Below are positions 1 through 9,648 of a stretch of 64,000 nucleotides of DNA, in pieces; position 1 is the first letter of the stretch, and every line of letters begins with the position of its first letter. Made by a program: the position numbers and the translations under genes. The stretch comes from Gammaproteobacteria bacterium (lineage in GTDB: Bacteria > Pseudomonadota > Gammaproteobacteria > SZUA-229). The notes below the pieces were generated by a model. It ran no database searches, was not told the origin of the DNA, and saw only the letters and a program-made list of their open reading frames with translations. Where the stretch lies: positions 96,515-160,514 of the forward strand of contig JADGFA010000002.1 in assembly GCA_016744065.1 (NCBI GenBank). Reading direction: 5' to 3'.

Positions 1-596
1 CTCACTTAAGCGCGATGGAGTATCATGGACTAACAAATAGAATGCCAAGCAAATTATTTATGTCTTCGCCAGCGCCTAAAAAATGGACAGAGTTTGCGAA
101 AGATAAAATGGGGAAAGACCTGGATGAGGATATAGACATTTATTTGCAAAATGGCTTGCCTGTGTTGAGAAGGACAAAATTAGAAAAGGTAAATAGAAAA
201 GAAATTCATCGGTATAGCAGTGTTCATTTGGGGGCTTATAAAAATATAAAAGGCCGTTCCATGCGTGTTTCAACAATAGGCCGCACATTTCTTGATATGC
301 TTAGAAATCCAGAGCTATGTGGGGGTATAAACCATGTATTGGAAATATACGAAAATCATGCTGAAAGTTATTTAAAGCTAATTATCAATGAAGTAAACCT
401 TCATGGTGCGCCAATAGATAAAGTAAGAGCAGGCTATATTATGGATGAGCGATTAAAAATGAATTTTGATGAGTTGAATGAGTGGGTGAAGCAGGCTCAA
501 CGCGGTGGTTCAAGAAAATTAGATGCATCTAGTGAATATGAGTCAAGATGGTCTGAAAAATGGTGCTTGTCTCTTAATGTAATTGAAAGTGTTTAG
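1..596 (+). CDS. abiEi: AbiEi-like antitoxin/transcriptional repressor of a type IV toxin-antitoxin system (5' end cut by window)
   Basis: Codons stay open from base 3 to the stop at 594-596, so the gene begins outside the window; the first ATG at 15 is internal (reading ...HLSAMEYHGLT). The visible part matches the AbiEi family: an SAMEYHGLTNRMPSK stretch typical after the N-terminal winged helix, then a region around STIGRTFLDMLRNPELCGG and an ending rich in helices. In this family the N-terminal domain binds repeats in its own promoter and the C-terminal domain gives antitoxicity without stable toxin binding. The toxin gene follows after 8 bases on the same strand, which fixes the identification. 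Function is inferred from family and context; the DNA-binding domain itself is not visible here. Confidence 0.82.
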   Translation, partial: HLSAMEYHGLTNRMPSKLFMSSPAPKKWTEFAKDKMGKDLDEDIDIYLQNGLPVLRRTKLEKVNRKEIHRYSSVHLGAYKNIKGRSMRVSTIGRTFLDMLRNPELCGGINHVLEIYENHAESYLKLIINEVNLHGAPIDKVRAGYIMDERLKMNFDELNEWVKQAQRGGSRKLDASSEYESRWSEKWCLSLNVIESV

Positions 597-604
597 GTTT
601 AGAA

Positions 605-1462
605 GTGATAGATGATTATGATATAGCTAAGTGGGTAGCAAATGCTGATTCAGACCAACAGGAATTCAGAGAAGCGGTACATACAATATTAGCGTCAATA
701 GCAAATGATTCGCAGTTAAGGGCTAGCATGGTGATTAAGGGTGGTATTTTGCTGGCTGTTCGTTATCAAAGTCATCGTTTCACGAAAGATATAGATTTTT
801 CTACATATGAAAAGCTAGATAAGGTCGATGTGGGGGAGCTTACTGATAAGTTGGATAAAAGCTTTATTCAGATAGCAGCAGAATTAGAATATGAGTTAGA
901 TTGTCGTGTACAAAGTTGTAAGGTTATTCCTGCCAATAAGCCAGATGCATCATTCCCTTCAGTTAAAATGACAATAGGTTATGCATATAAAGGTGAAAAT
1001 AAACATGCGCGGCTAATGGCCAAGCAGTCACCAACTAGCATATCTATTGATTACAGCTTAAATGAATTAATGCCAAATCTTGAAGCGTTAGATGTAGGTC
1101 AAAGTGAGTCGCTGATTGCATATTCGCTTACAGATTTAATAGCAGAAAAAATCAGGTCGATATTGCAGCAAGTTATAAGAAATAGAACGCGGCGTCAGGA
1201 TATATTCGATTTGATATTACTATTAGAAAAGTATCCTGATCTGGACAGAGAAGAAAAGCAAAGGATACTAAGTAGTCTTATTGAAAAATCTGAATCTAGA
1301 GAAATAACGCCTCTGATTGATTCGTTAGATGACTCTGCTATCCGTGAAAGATCGCAGAAAGATTATCATACGCTAGCAGATGAAATAGAGGGTGATCTAC
1401 CTGATTTCGATGAAACGTATGACACAGTTAATGGGTTTTATAAATCTTTACCGTGGCAATAA
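605..1462 (+). CDS. abiEii: AbiEii/AbiGii-type nucleotidyltransferase toxin
   Basis: 285 residues with a GTG start 8 bases after the antitoxin stop. The nucleotidyltransferase signature is clear: KGG at 45-47, then R58, T60, D62 and D64 in RFTKDIDFS, the metal-binding Asp pair of the DNA polymerase beta-like fold. A later segment with LTDLIAEKIRSILQQ and RRQDIFDLILLLEK supplies the conserved Lys, Arg and Asp of AbiEii toxins. Family members stop growth, some by adding nucleotides to tRNA, and AbiE gives abortive phage infection and plasmid or island stabilisation. With the preceding gene this is a complete type IV pair. The catalytic residues look intact, so the toxin should be active unless restrained. 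Confidence 0.88.
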   Translation: MIDDYDIAKWVANADSDQQEFREAVHTILASIANDSQLRASMVIKGGILLAVRYQSHRFTKDIDFSTYEKLDKVDVGELTDKLDKSFIQIAAELEYELDCRVQSCKVIPANKPDASFPSVKMTIGYAYKGENKHARLMAKQSPTSISIDYSLNELMPNLEALDVGQSESLIAYSLTDLIAEKIRSILQQVIRNRTRRQDIFDLILLLEKYPDLDREEKQRILSSLIEKSESREITPLIDSLDDSAIRERSQKDYHTLADEIEGDLPDFDETYDTVNGFYKSLPWQ

Positions 1463-1552
1463 AACACTGTATTTAGTTGTGAAAGGTTAAAGCTTTGGAT
1501 TGGAACACTCATTGAGCTATTGATTAATAATGAAAAATGACAAGGACATACC

Positions 1553-4500
1553 ATGGAATTTGATTTCCTAACAGAATCCCCTTCGAAAAAAGACAGGTTT
1601 AATAGCAAAAGCCACCAGCTAGTTGCTGATTCAATTGTAAGTGTATTTGAGAGTAAGCAGGATATACAGATTGTTGGGCTGGAGGGTGGGCTTGGTTCTG
1701 GTAAATCAACAGTTATTGAATTAATAAAAGATAATCCAGATTGTAAGCTATACAAGTTTTTTGTATTTGATGTTGAACAGCATCATTATAGCTCAACAAA
1801 GAAGGCGTTTATTTCATTGTTTTCTGACTGGATTTTAGGGTTTTGTGATAAAGATAAAGAGAAGGCTGTTGCTAATGCAAAAGACAAGGCGCTTGGTAAC
1901 GTGCTCGAATATGAAAAAAAGAATAGAAGTAATATTAGTTGGTGGACTATAGGTTTTATTATTAGTTTATTGTTCTCTGCATCTTCAATGAGGCCTCTAT
2001 TCAGTCATTTGGATTTATATTTTACAGAAAATAACTATGAGTTCTTTTGTTTAGAGCTGCTTTTATGGGGAGGGCTTTTTATATTGCCTGGTCTTCTACT
2101 GTTGTTATTGGCAAGTATTTCTAAATTTTCTAACAATGATGATAAAGATTCTAAAATTCCAACAGTTGGTGATTTGTTTAAGCGTAATACAGTTGACTCT
2201 ATATCAGAAAGGCTAGAAGTCACCAGAGAGGTTGGTAGCATTGAGTTACGAGACTCCATGAAAGTATTTGTGGGCTCAATTCCAAGTGGTATTAAATGTA
2301 TATTAGTAATAGATAATCTTGATAGAGTTTCTCCAGATAAGGTAAAAGAAGTATGGAGTGACCTCGAAATATTTATATCAGCTACTAATAGTGCTTTAAA
2401 AATAATACTTCCTTTTTCAAGTAAGCATATTGCTGATGCAATTTCTGATAATGATGATGGCTATGAATTCATTGCAAAAAGAATTCCAGTGTCATTCAGG
2501 GTTCCACCTATTGTTAGTGTTGGATGGCAAGAAACATTTGAAAAGTTCTGGCATGATGCGAGTAATCAAACTGATAGCCAAACAATTAAGTCTTGTGCAG
2601 ACATATTAGACTTATTGTTGCCTAAATCTTTTAATGGCCATGTTACACCTAGGCTAATGAAAAGATATATAAACGATATATATAGTTTAAAAATAACAAC
2701 GCCGATTGATATACATCCAGTTGTATCTGCCTTTTATATTGCTGCAGTGAATTATGGAGATGAAACATACACTGTTGAATCAATAATACAAAATCCTCCA
2801 ACATCTGACATTATTGGTTCAATTCATAAGAAATTAAACTTGATATCAAGCAGTGATATTGAATGGCCTATTCAGATAATGTGTCTTCATTATCAAACTA
2901 CGCCGGAAATAGCGAAAAGTGAGCTTTTAATTCAGCCGCTTGATCGCGCCTTGAAGCAGCATGATCCTGATGCTTTTATTGAGAGAGCAGATATTTATGG
3001 ATTCAAAGATGCATGTGTGAAAATAATTTCTAAAAATTCGTATATAGACATAATCAAGTTAGCAAATGCATTACTTGAAACTAATGAAGAATTTACTAAG
3101 TTTTGGTTGCAAGAACATATAGCAGTAGTGAATCACGAGATTGATGAGCAATTGAAGCTAGCTGAAAACCAAATATATGATGCAGATTTAGTGAAGGCGT
3201 TATTGAATTTGCTTAATAAAGATTACCCGCTCGAAATAAGTCCACTAAATACGTTATATTACAAAAATCTTGTGGAAGTTAAGGAAGAATTAAATGATGG
3301 TAAGACTGATGGTAATATCTTCGATAGCTTAGATTCATTGTACTTGTATAGTAAATTAACCAAAAAAATCCCTGAAATTATAAGTGAGCCTGACGGAGAG
3401 TTTTATATTAAAACTCTGTGGGCAGAAAAAAATAACTGGACATATTGGGGTGTTGAGAAAATCGCATTATCATCCGATCAAGTTGGCGATGTCATTTTAG
3501 CTTTATATAGTGATCCAAATGAAATTCCAACCAAAGACCAGACTTCAAATATAATTAAAAGAATCAGGCTCGGCTGGTTTGATTTTGAAAAAGGATTAAA
3601 TAAGCAATCCCCATTTACAATTAATGATTACACAAGCTTTATTCAAAATGCAGATATAAAAAATATTCAAGTTTTGGTTTTTGACCATAGGTGGTATTCA
3701 CAGGATTTAATTCAACAATACATCAGTTATGTAAACAGAATAAATCAGCCTGCCGTAAAAGAAGAGCTTATTGCTCAAGCGCTAGTAAATATTATTCAAA
3801 GAAGCGCGTATCAGTTATTGGCTCAGTGGAAAACTGTAGCAGATCAGCATCCAGGATATAAAAAATATATTTCGATGTATTTGCCCCTTGTATCATCATT
3901 TTCTGCAGTTATGGATGCGTTTGATAGACCTGAGATTTCAGGTGACTTAAAAGAATCATTGAGTGCTCTCATAACTAGCGGGAAAATTCATAGATTAAAA
4001 ATTGATGAAGTTTTGACAGAATATTACTCAACAATAAAATCAGCTGTTAAGGATACAAGTCAGCTCCTTTCATGGTCTGATGGATGGAGGCGACATATAG
4101 ATTCTGATGATATAAGCCTGGAGAATTTCGACAAGACATTTGTTGCAGATGTCTTGTCGCTATCTGATAAGTTTAAAGGATATAAGGAAGTTTTATATTC
4201 AAAAATAGATACTGATACAATTGATAAAGGTGAATGGATTGATCTTTTATTTTCAAAACATGAAAATATGTTTTCAATTATTGAGCATATGAGAGATAGT
4301 GCGTATTGTCTTTCTTATCCCTCGGCTTTGATGGAGGCTATTGAAGAATTACTTACTTCAAATGTTCATGTTGAATCCATGAAATCCATAGACGATTCTT
4401 TGCTATTCGATTTGCTTCTTTCGATCATCGAAGAAAATTTAAGGTCTGTATTACTTAAGAAGCTATCTAAATCTCTTCTCATTCAAAGTGTCACAGATGC

Positions 4501-4804
4501 TGTTAAAGAGCGTTTGATCATTAATTTAGGAACTCATATATCTCTACCTATAGCCAAGGAGCAAGTTGACCAGGAGATAATTAAAGATTTATTGGGTTCA
4601 ATTACAATCACCCAAGTTATTGCAGAATGGTTTGATAAGCAGGCATTCTATTTCAATAAGTGGAGAAATGAGGACATGCTAGAAATAGCAAAACCCATTT
4701 ATAAGCATAGGAATTGGTTTAATAAGCTCTTAGTTGATAAGCATTTAGAAAAATCAATTGAAAGTATAAAGAAAGCAGAAGAAAAGTTAGGAGGAGGTGG
4801 TTGA
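1553..4804 (+). CDS. KAP-family P-loop NTPase, membrane-anchored, with a long uncharacterised C-terminal region
   Basis: 1083 residues; ATG preceded by AAGGAC. Walker A is GLGSGKST (46-53) and Walker B is ILVIDNLD (250-257). Two hydrophobic segments (about 130-145 and 165-190) lie between them. Insertion of membrane helices inside the P-loop domain is the hallmark of the KAP family, which includes PifA, the F-plasmid protein excluding phage T7, and the ATPase of the Qat defence system. After about residue 430 I recognise no domain; it looks helical and charged. The protein ends in four glycines. It lies 90 bases behind the AbiE pair on the same strand and next to an integrase, so an anti-phage role is a reasonable inference but is not shown. 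The gene is visibly A+T-rich compared with the housekeeping genes. Confidence 0.85.
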   Translation: MEFDFLTESPSKKDRFNSKSHQLVADSIVSVFESKQDIQIVGLEGGLGSGKSTVIELIKDNPDCKLYKFFVFDVEQHHYSSTKKAFISLFSDWILGFCDKDKEKAVANAKDKALGNVLEYEKKNRSNISWWTIGFIISLLFSASSMRPLFSHLDLYFTENNYEFFCLELLLWGGLFILPGLLLLLLASISKFSNNDDKDSKIPTVGDLFKRNTVDSISERLEVTREVGSIELRDSMKVFVGSIPSGIKCILVIDNLDRVSPDKVKEVWSDLEIFISATNSALKIILPFSSKHIADAISDNDDGYEFIAKRIPVSFRVPPIVSVGWQETFEKFWHDASNQTDSQTIKSCADILDLLLPKSFNGHVTPRLMKRYINDIYSLKITTPIDIHPVVSAFYIAAVNYGDETYTVESIIQNPPTSDIIGSIHKKLNLISSSDIEWPIQIMCLHYQTTPEIAKSELLIQPLDRALKQHDPDAFIERADIYGFKDACVKIISKNSYIDIIKLANALLETNEEFTKFWLQEHIAVVNHEIDEQLKLAENQIYDADLVKALLNLLNKDYPLEISPLNTLYYKNLVEVKEELNDGKTDGNIFDSLDSLYLYSKLTKKIPEIISEPDGEFYIKTLWAEKNNWTYWGVEKIALSSDQVGDVILALYSDPNEIPTKDQTSNIIKRIRLGWFDFEKGLNKQSPFTINDYTSFIQNADIKNIQVLVFDHRWYSQDLIQQYISYVNRINQPAVKEELIAQALVNIIQRSAYQLLAQWKTVADQHPGYKKYISMYLPLVSSFSAVMDAFDRPEISGDLKESLSALITSGKIHRLKIDEVLTEYYSTIKSAVKDTSQLLSWSDGWRRHIDSDDISLENFDKTFVADVLSLSDKFKGYKEVLYSKIDTDTIDKGEWIDLLFSKHENMFSIIEHMRDSAYCLSYPSALMEAIEELLTSNVHVESMKSIDDSLLFDLLLSIIEENLRSVLLKKLSKSLLIQSVTDAVKERLIINLGTHISLPIAKEQVDQEIIKDLLGSITITQVIAEWFDKQAFYFNKWRNEDMLEIAKPIYKHRNWFNKLLVDKHLEKSIESIKKAEEKLGGGG

Positions 4805-4888
4805 ATAAATCTATGGGTTTTGTGTGCTTGTGTCCTCATGTCAGCTATAACGTGAGGGCTGATGTGGTATTGGTGTTAGTAAGTTTGG

Positions 4889-5869
4889 CTATTTTAGTTT
4901 TTGTGCAAGATCTTCAGCTTTCAAATGAGTATACCGTTTCAACATAGCTAAATCCTTATGGCCGGTAATGCTGGAAACTTCCATAATACTCAAGCCCATC
5001 TCAAAAAAACGACTGGTAGCCTCGTGCCGTAAATCATGAAATCTTAAGTCTTCAATATCAGCCAATTTACAAATACGACCAAATGCCTGGGTAATTGAAT
5101 CAGATCGAATAGAAAAGACATCCCCGGTAATTTTACGAGGGAATGATTTAAATATCTCTATAGCTTTTGATGATAAGGGAATAGTTCTATCATCACCATT
5201 TTTAGTATCTAGAAAAGTAGCAGTACGATTACTAAGCTTTATATTTTCCCAGCGCATCTCACCTAGCTCGCTTCGACGTGCACCAGTTTCTATAGCGAGT
5301 TGTATAATAACTTTAATGTAACCACCATACTCTTCAGCATATCTAAGTAGTTGCTCTTCTTCTCCAAACTCCAGACGTCTATCACGAGCCTTTCCTTTTG
5401 AGGGTATGGATATTGAATCAACAGGGTTACCACGGGGTAGGTAGATGTCCCATTCCTTCTGAGCTACTTTGAGAACACGTCCTAGAAGTAGTAATTCTTT
5501 ACGGGATGTATCATTTGAAACGGTCTCTAATCGATAATCACGAAACTCTTTAACTGTGCCTGGTGTGATTGCTGCGAGTGTTAGGTGGCCTAGTGATTTA
5601 TTGAGGAATTTTAAAGTATATTTAATATGGTTTTCAGATTTCTTAGTGGGTGCAATTTCTTTTTCGTATTGATCAAGAAGTTCTGAAAGGAGAATGGTTT
5701 CAGCTTCTGTCGTAGACATGAAAATGCCGCGATCCATTTCAGATTCAACTAGGCGTGCCCACTGCTCTGCTTTGGATTTTGTGGGTAATGTTTTGGATAT
5801 AGTCTTGTAGCCTTTCTTGCGGACTTTAACTTGCCACTGTCCTTCGCCACGTTTGTTGATGCTAGCCAT
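4889..5869 (-). CDS. int: Tyrosine recombinase (phage/island integrase)
   Basis: 326 residues. The N-terminal AP2-like arm-binding domain is about 1-50, followed by a SAM-like core-binding domain (about 60-150). The catalytic domain has all expected residues: R198 (TGARRSEL), K223, H278 and R281 in HDLRH, H304 in TGHKD and nucleophile Y313 in KRYTH. The gene reads away from tRNA-Arg and starts 73 bases past its 3' end, the standard layout of an integrase carried by an island inserted at a tRNA. It converges with the KAP gene. It should catalyse integration and excision of the element extending leftwards out of the window. It seems intact. Confidence 0.93.
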   Translation of the reverse strand: MASINKRGEGQWQVKVRKKGYKTISKTLPTKSKAEQWARLVESEMDRGIFMSTTEAETILLSELLDQYEKEIAPTKKSENHIKYTLKFLNKSLGHLTLAAITPGTVKEFRDYRLETVSNDTSRKELLLLGRVLKVAQKEWDIYLPRGNPVDSISIPSKGKARDRRLEFGEEEQLLRYAEEYGGYIKVIIQLAIETGARRSELGEMRWENIKLSNRTATFLDTKNGDDRTIPLSSKAIEIFKSFPRKITGDVFSIRSDSITQAFGRICKLADIEDLRFHDLRHEATSRFFEMGLSIMEVSSITGHKDLAMLKRYTHLKAEDLAQKLK

Positions 5870-5885
5870 GAAGCCTCCTTGGGTT

Positions 5886-5925
5886 TAGTGTCCCAGCTCA
5901 GAGCTAGTGTCCCAAAATTGTCCCA
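5886..5925. repeat. Three short direct repeats (TGTCCCA) between integrase and tRNA-Arg
   Basis: TAGTGTCCCA occurs at 5886-5895 and again at 5905-5914, and a third related TTGTCCCA lies at 5918-5925. They sit between the integrase start codon and the tRNA 3' end. Repeats in this place are often arm-type binding sites for the integrase or its directionality factor; that role is inferred. Confidence 0.5.
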
Positions 5926-5942
5926 AAAAGGCAAATGGTGTA

Positions 5943-6019
5943 TGGCGCGCCCAAGAGGATTCGAACCTCTGGCTTCTACCTCCGGAGGGTAGCACTCTAT
6001 CCAGCTGAGCTATGGGCGC
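5943..6019 (-). tRNA. tRNA-Arg, anticodon CCG, with encoded CCA
   Basis: Read on the minus strand, a 77-base cloverleaf begins GCGCCCA and ends TGGGCGC-G-CCA. The D arm contains AGCTCAGCTGGATAGAG, the anticodon stem CTACC/GGTAG encloses CTCCGGA (anticodon CCG, reading CGG codons), and the T arm contains GGTTCGAATCC. CCA is encoded. The 3' half is likely the attachment site for the integrase that starts 73 bases downstream. Confidence 0.96.
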
Positions 6020-6126
6020 ATATAAATCAAGGGCTTAGGTAGGTGTGTAAATTATGAAATGCCTTAGGTTTCTATTTTATTATAAATATTTTCTAACGCT
6101 TTTTCTCTCCGAAAATTTAATACCTT

Positions 6127-6170
6127 TACCTCCGGAGGGTGGCACTCTATCCAGCTGAGCTATAGGCGCG
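6127..6170 (-). pseudogene. Partial tRNA-Arg copy (5' half only)
   Basis: This stretch repeats 5977-6020 with only three changes (bases 6141, 6164 and 6170). It covers the acceptor 5' strand, D arm and most of the anticodon arm of tRNA-Arg(CCG), then stops matching just past the anticodon loop. No T arm follows, so it cannot be a functional tRNA. It may be a scar of an earlier integration or deletion with exchange near the anticodon loop, or a partial tandem duplication. A spurious reading frame across it is not a gene. Confidence 0.85.
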
Positions 6171-6202
6171 TAGGCGACGCAGTATACCAGAAATATAAAT
6201 AA

Positions 6203-6230
6203 GCATCTTTTGAATAATAATAAAGATGCG
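6203..6230. repeat. Inverted repeat upstream of the VPLPA-CTERM gene
   Basis: GCATCTTT (6203-6210) and AAAGATGC (6223-6230) form perfect 8-base arms with a 12-base loop. A TATAAT hexamer follows at 6245-6250, about 57 bases before the next gene. The repeat could be a terminator read on the minus strand or a regulatory site; I see no decisive sign. Confidence 0.4.
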
Positions 6231-6306
6231 TACCTTAAGTCCGATATAATACTTGCCAAGTGCAATGTTGTCGTATTCGTAGTGCTTTAATTACAGGGTA
6301 GTAAAA

Positions 6307-7125
6307 ATGATAAAATTAATAACACTGGTGGGCCTTTCTATTATTTCTGCTCATTCAGGTGCAGCAAGTGTACTGATTGATGATTTTACAATAATAAAAA
6401 ATGATAATGTTCTTTTTCAGGATGCGTTTGATAATGATATAGCGCCAGATGATACGGGTGGTAATACACAGTCATACAGAGTATTTGGTGGTTCATTAGG
6501 CCCGGAGCAGGGCGGTAAGCTTATTTTGAATGCTGATTTGGGTGAGAGTGTAAGCCGCCCGGATGCGGGTGATATGTCTCGTCAGGGTGCCAGAGTGCTT
6601 ACCAATACAAACCCGGATCGACCTAACAGGGGGTTGCGCACAGATGATACATTCTCAGTGACAGGTCTGTTTGATTTAACAACGTTGCTAAACGTTCGTG
6701 AGCGTTATGGGGTTCGGTTAACGGATGGGGGTTTTACAGGGGCTAATGATAGTCTTGGCTTATCGGTTATGCGCACATCCCCGTCCCAGCTTGATGTTGT
6801 ATTTCATTCTTATGATCAAACGGCATTTACTTTTTTTGATATTGAATCTATATCGCTGGACAGTGATCATGACCAGGTAGCATTAACATTGAGCCGTCTT
6901 GATACGACAAATAATAATATAATCGCATCTTTTGCTTATGTTGATGATGGGGTTATAGGTAATTACACTGCATTTACCTCAACCGATACTATTTTCAATG
7001 GTGAGGATTTTACTCGTGCTCAGTTTATGCATGTTGCTCCTGTGCCCATTCCGGTTGCGTTTTGGCTCTTTGGTTCAGGTATTTTGGGTCTGATTGGTGT
7101 AGCCAGGCGAAGTTCCTGTGTATAG
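6307..7125 (+). CDS. VPLPA-CTERM sorting-domain exported protein
   Basis: 272 residues. The N-terminus (MIKLITLVGLSIISAHSGAAS) is a Sec signal peptide with likely cleavage around residue 20. The middle is a Gly/Asp/Thr-rich beta-type region without a recognised catalytic motif. The C-terminus has the tripartite sorting tail VPIPVAFWLFGSGILGLIG followed by VARRSS: a short Pro motif, a hydrophobic helix and a basic end. Such tails are recognised by exosortase-type enzymes and usually mark secreted surface or extracellular-matrix proteins. No exosortase gene is in the window, so the processing enzyme must be elsewhere. The ligand or structural role is unknown. It stands alone between tRNA-Arg and icd. 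Confidence 0.85.
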   Translation: MIKLITLVGLSIISAHSGAASVLIDDFTIIKNDNVLFQDAFDNDIAPDDTGGNTQSYRVFGGSLGPEQGGKLILNADLGESVSRPDAGDMSRQGARVLTNTNPDRPNRGLRTDDTFSVTGLFDLTTLLNVRERYGVRLTDGGFTGANDSLGLSVMRTSPSQLDVVFHSYDQTAFTFFDIESISLDSDHDQVALTLSRLDTTNNNIIASFAYVDDGVIGNYTAFTSTDTIFNGEDFTRAQFMHVAPVPIPVAFWLFGSGILGLIGVARRSSCV

Positions 7126-7207
7126 ACTTTATTAAAAAGCCCTGTTTTACACGTTTTTTTTGTAAAAAATTCTTATTCATGATCCCGTGCAGGCAGTGTC
7201 GATCTGA

Positions 7208-9478
<2,271 letters not shown>

Positions 9479-9516
9479 TTTTCTAATTTCTTGAGTTTTT
9501 AGAGCAATATTGTTAG

Positions 9517-9549
9517 AAAGCGTCACTTCCGGGGAAAGCGGCGCTTTTT
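9517..9549. terminator. Possible terminator between icd and comM
   Basis: AAAGCG (9517-9522) pairs with CGCTTT (9542-9547), with TTC/GAA pairing inside and a run of T at 9545-9549. It follows icd by 38 bases. The interrupted stem makes it a moderate candidate. Confidence 0.4.
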
Positions 9550-9648
9550 AATATTTCGATTTATATGATTATGAAAAATAATAAGCTGCTATAGCTTTAA
9601 ATTTAAAAGCTAATTTTTATAATTATGTTTTATTGCAGGCGAAATTAT

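Noticed and set aside
4801..4940. A small hydrophobic frame after the KAP gene
   Set aside because: Although a good ribosome site precedes it, it overlaps the integrase in antisense and no homologue is recognised; kept only as a low-interest finding.
5749..5934. A 61-residue frame over the integrase start and the TGTCCCA repeats
   Set aside because: It lies mostly in another frame of the integrase gene and has no ribosome site.
6080..6265. A 61-residue minus-strand frame containing PIAQLDRV
   Set aside because: It is the translation of the partial tRNA-Arg copy, a well-known false protein.
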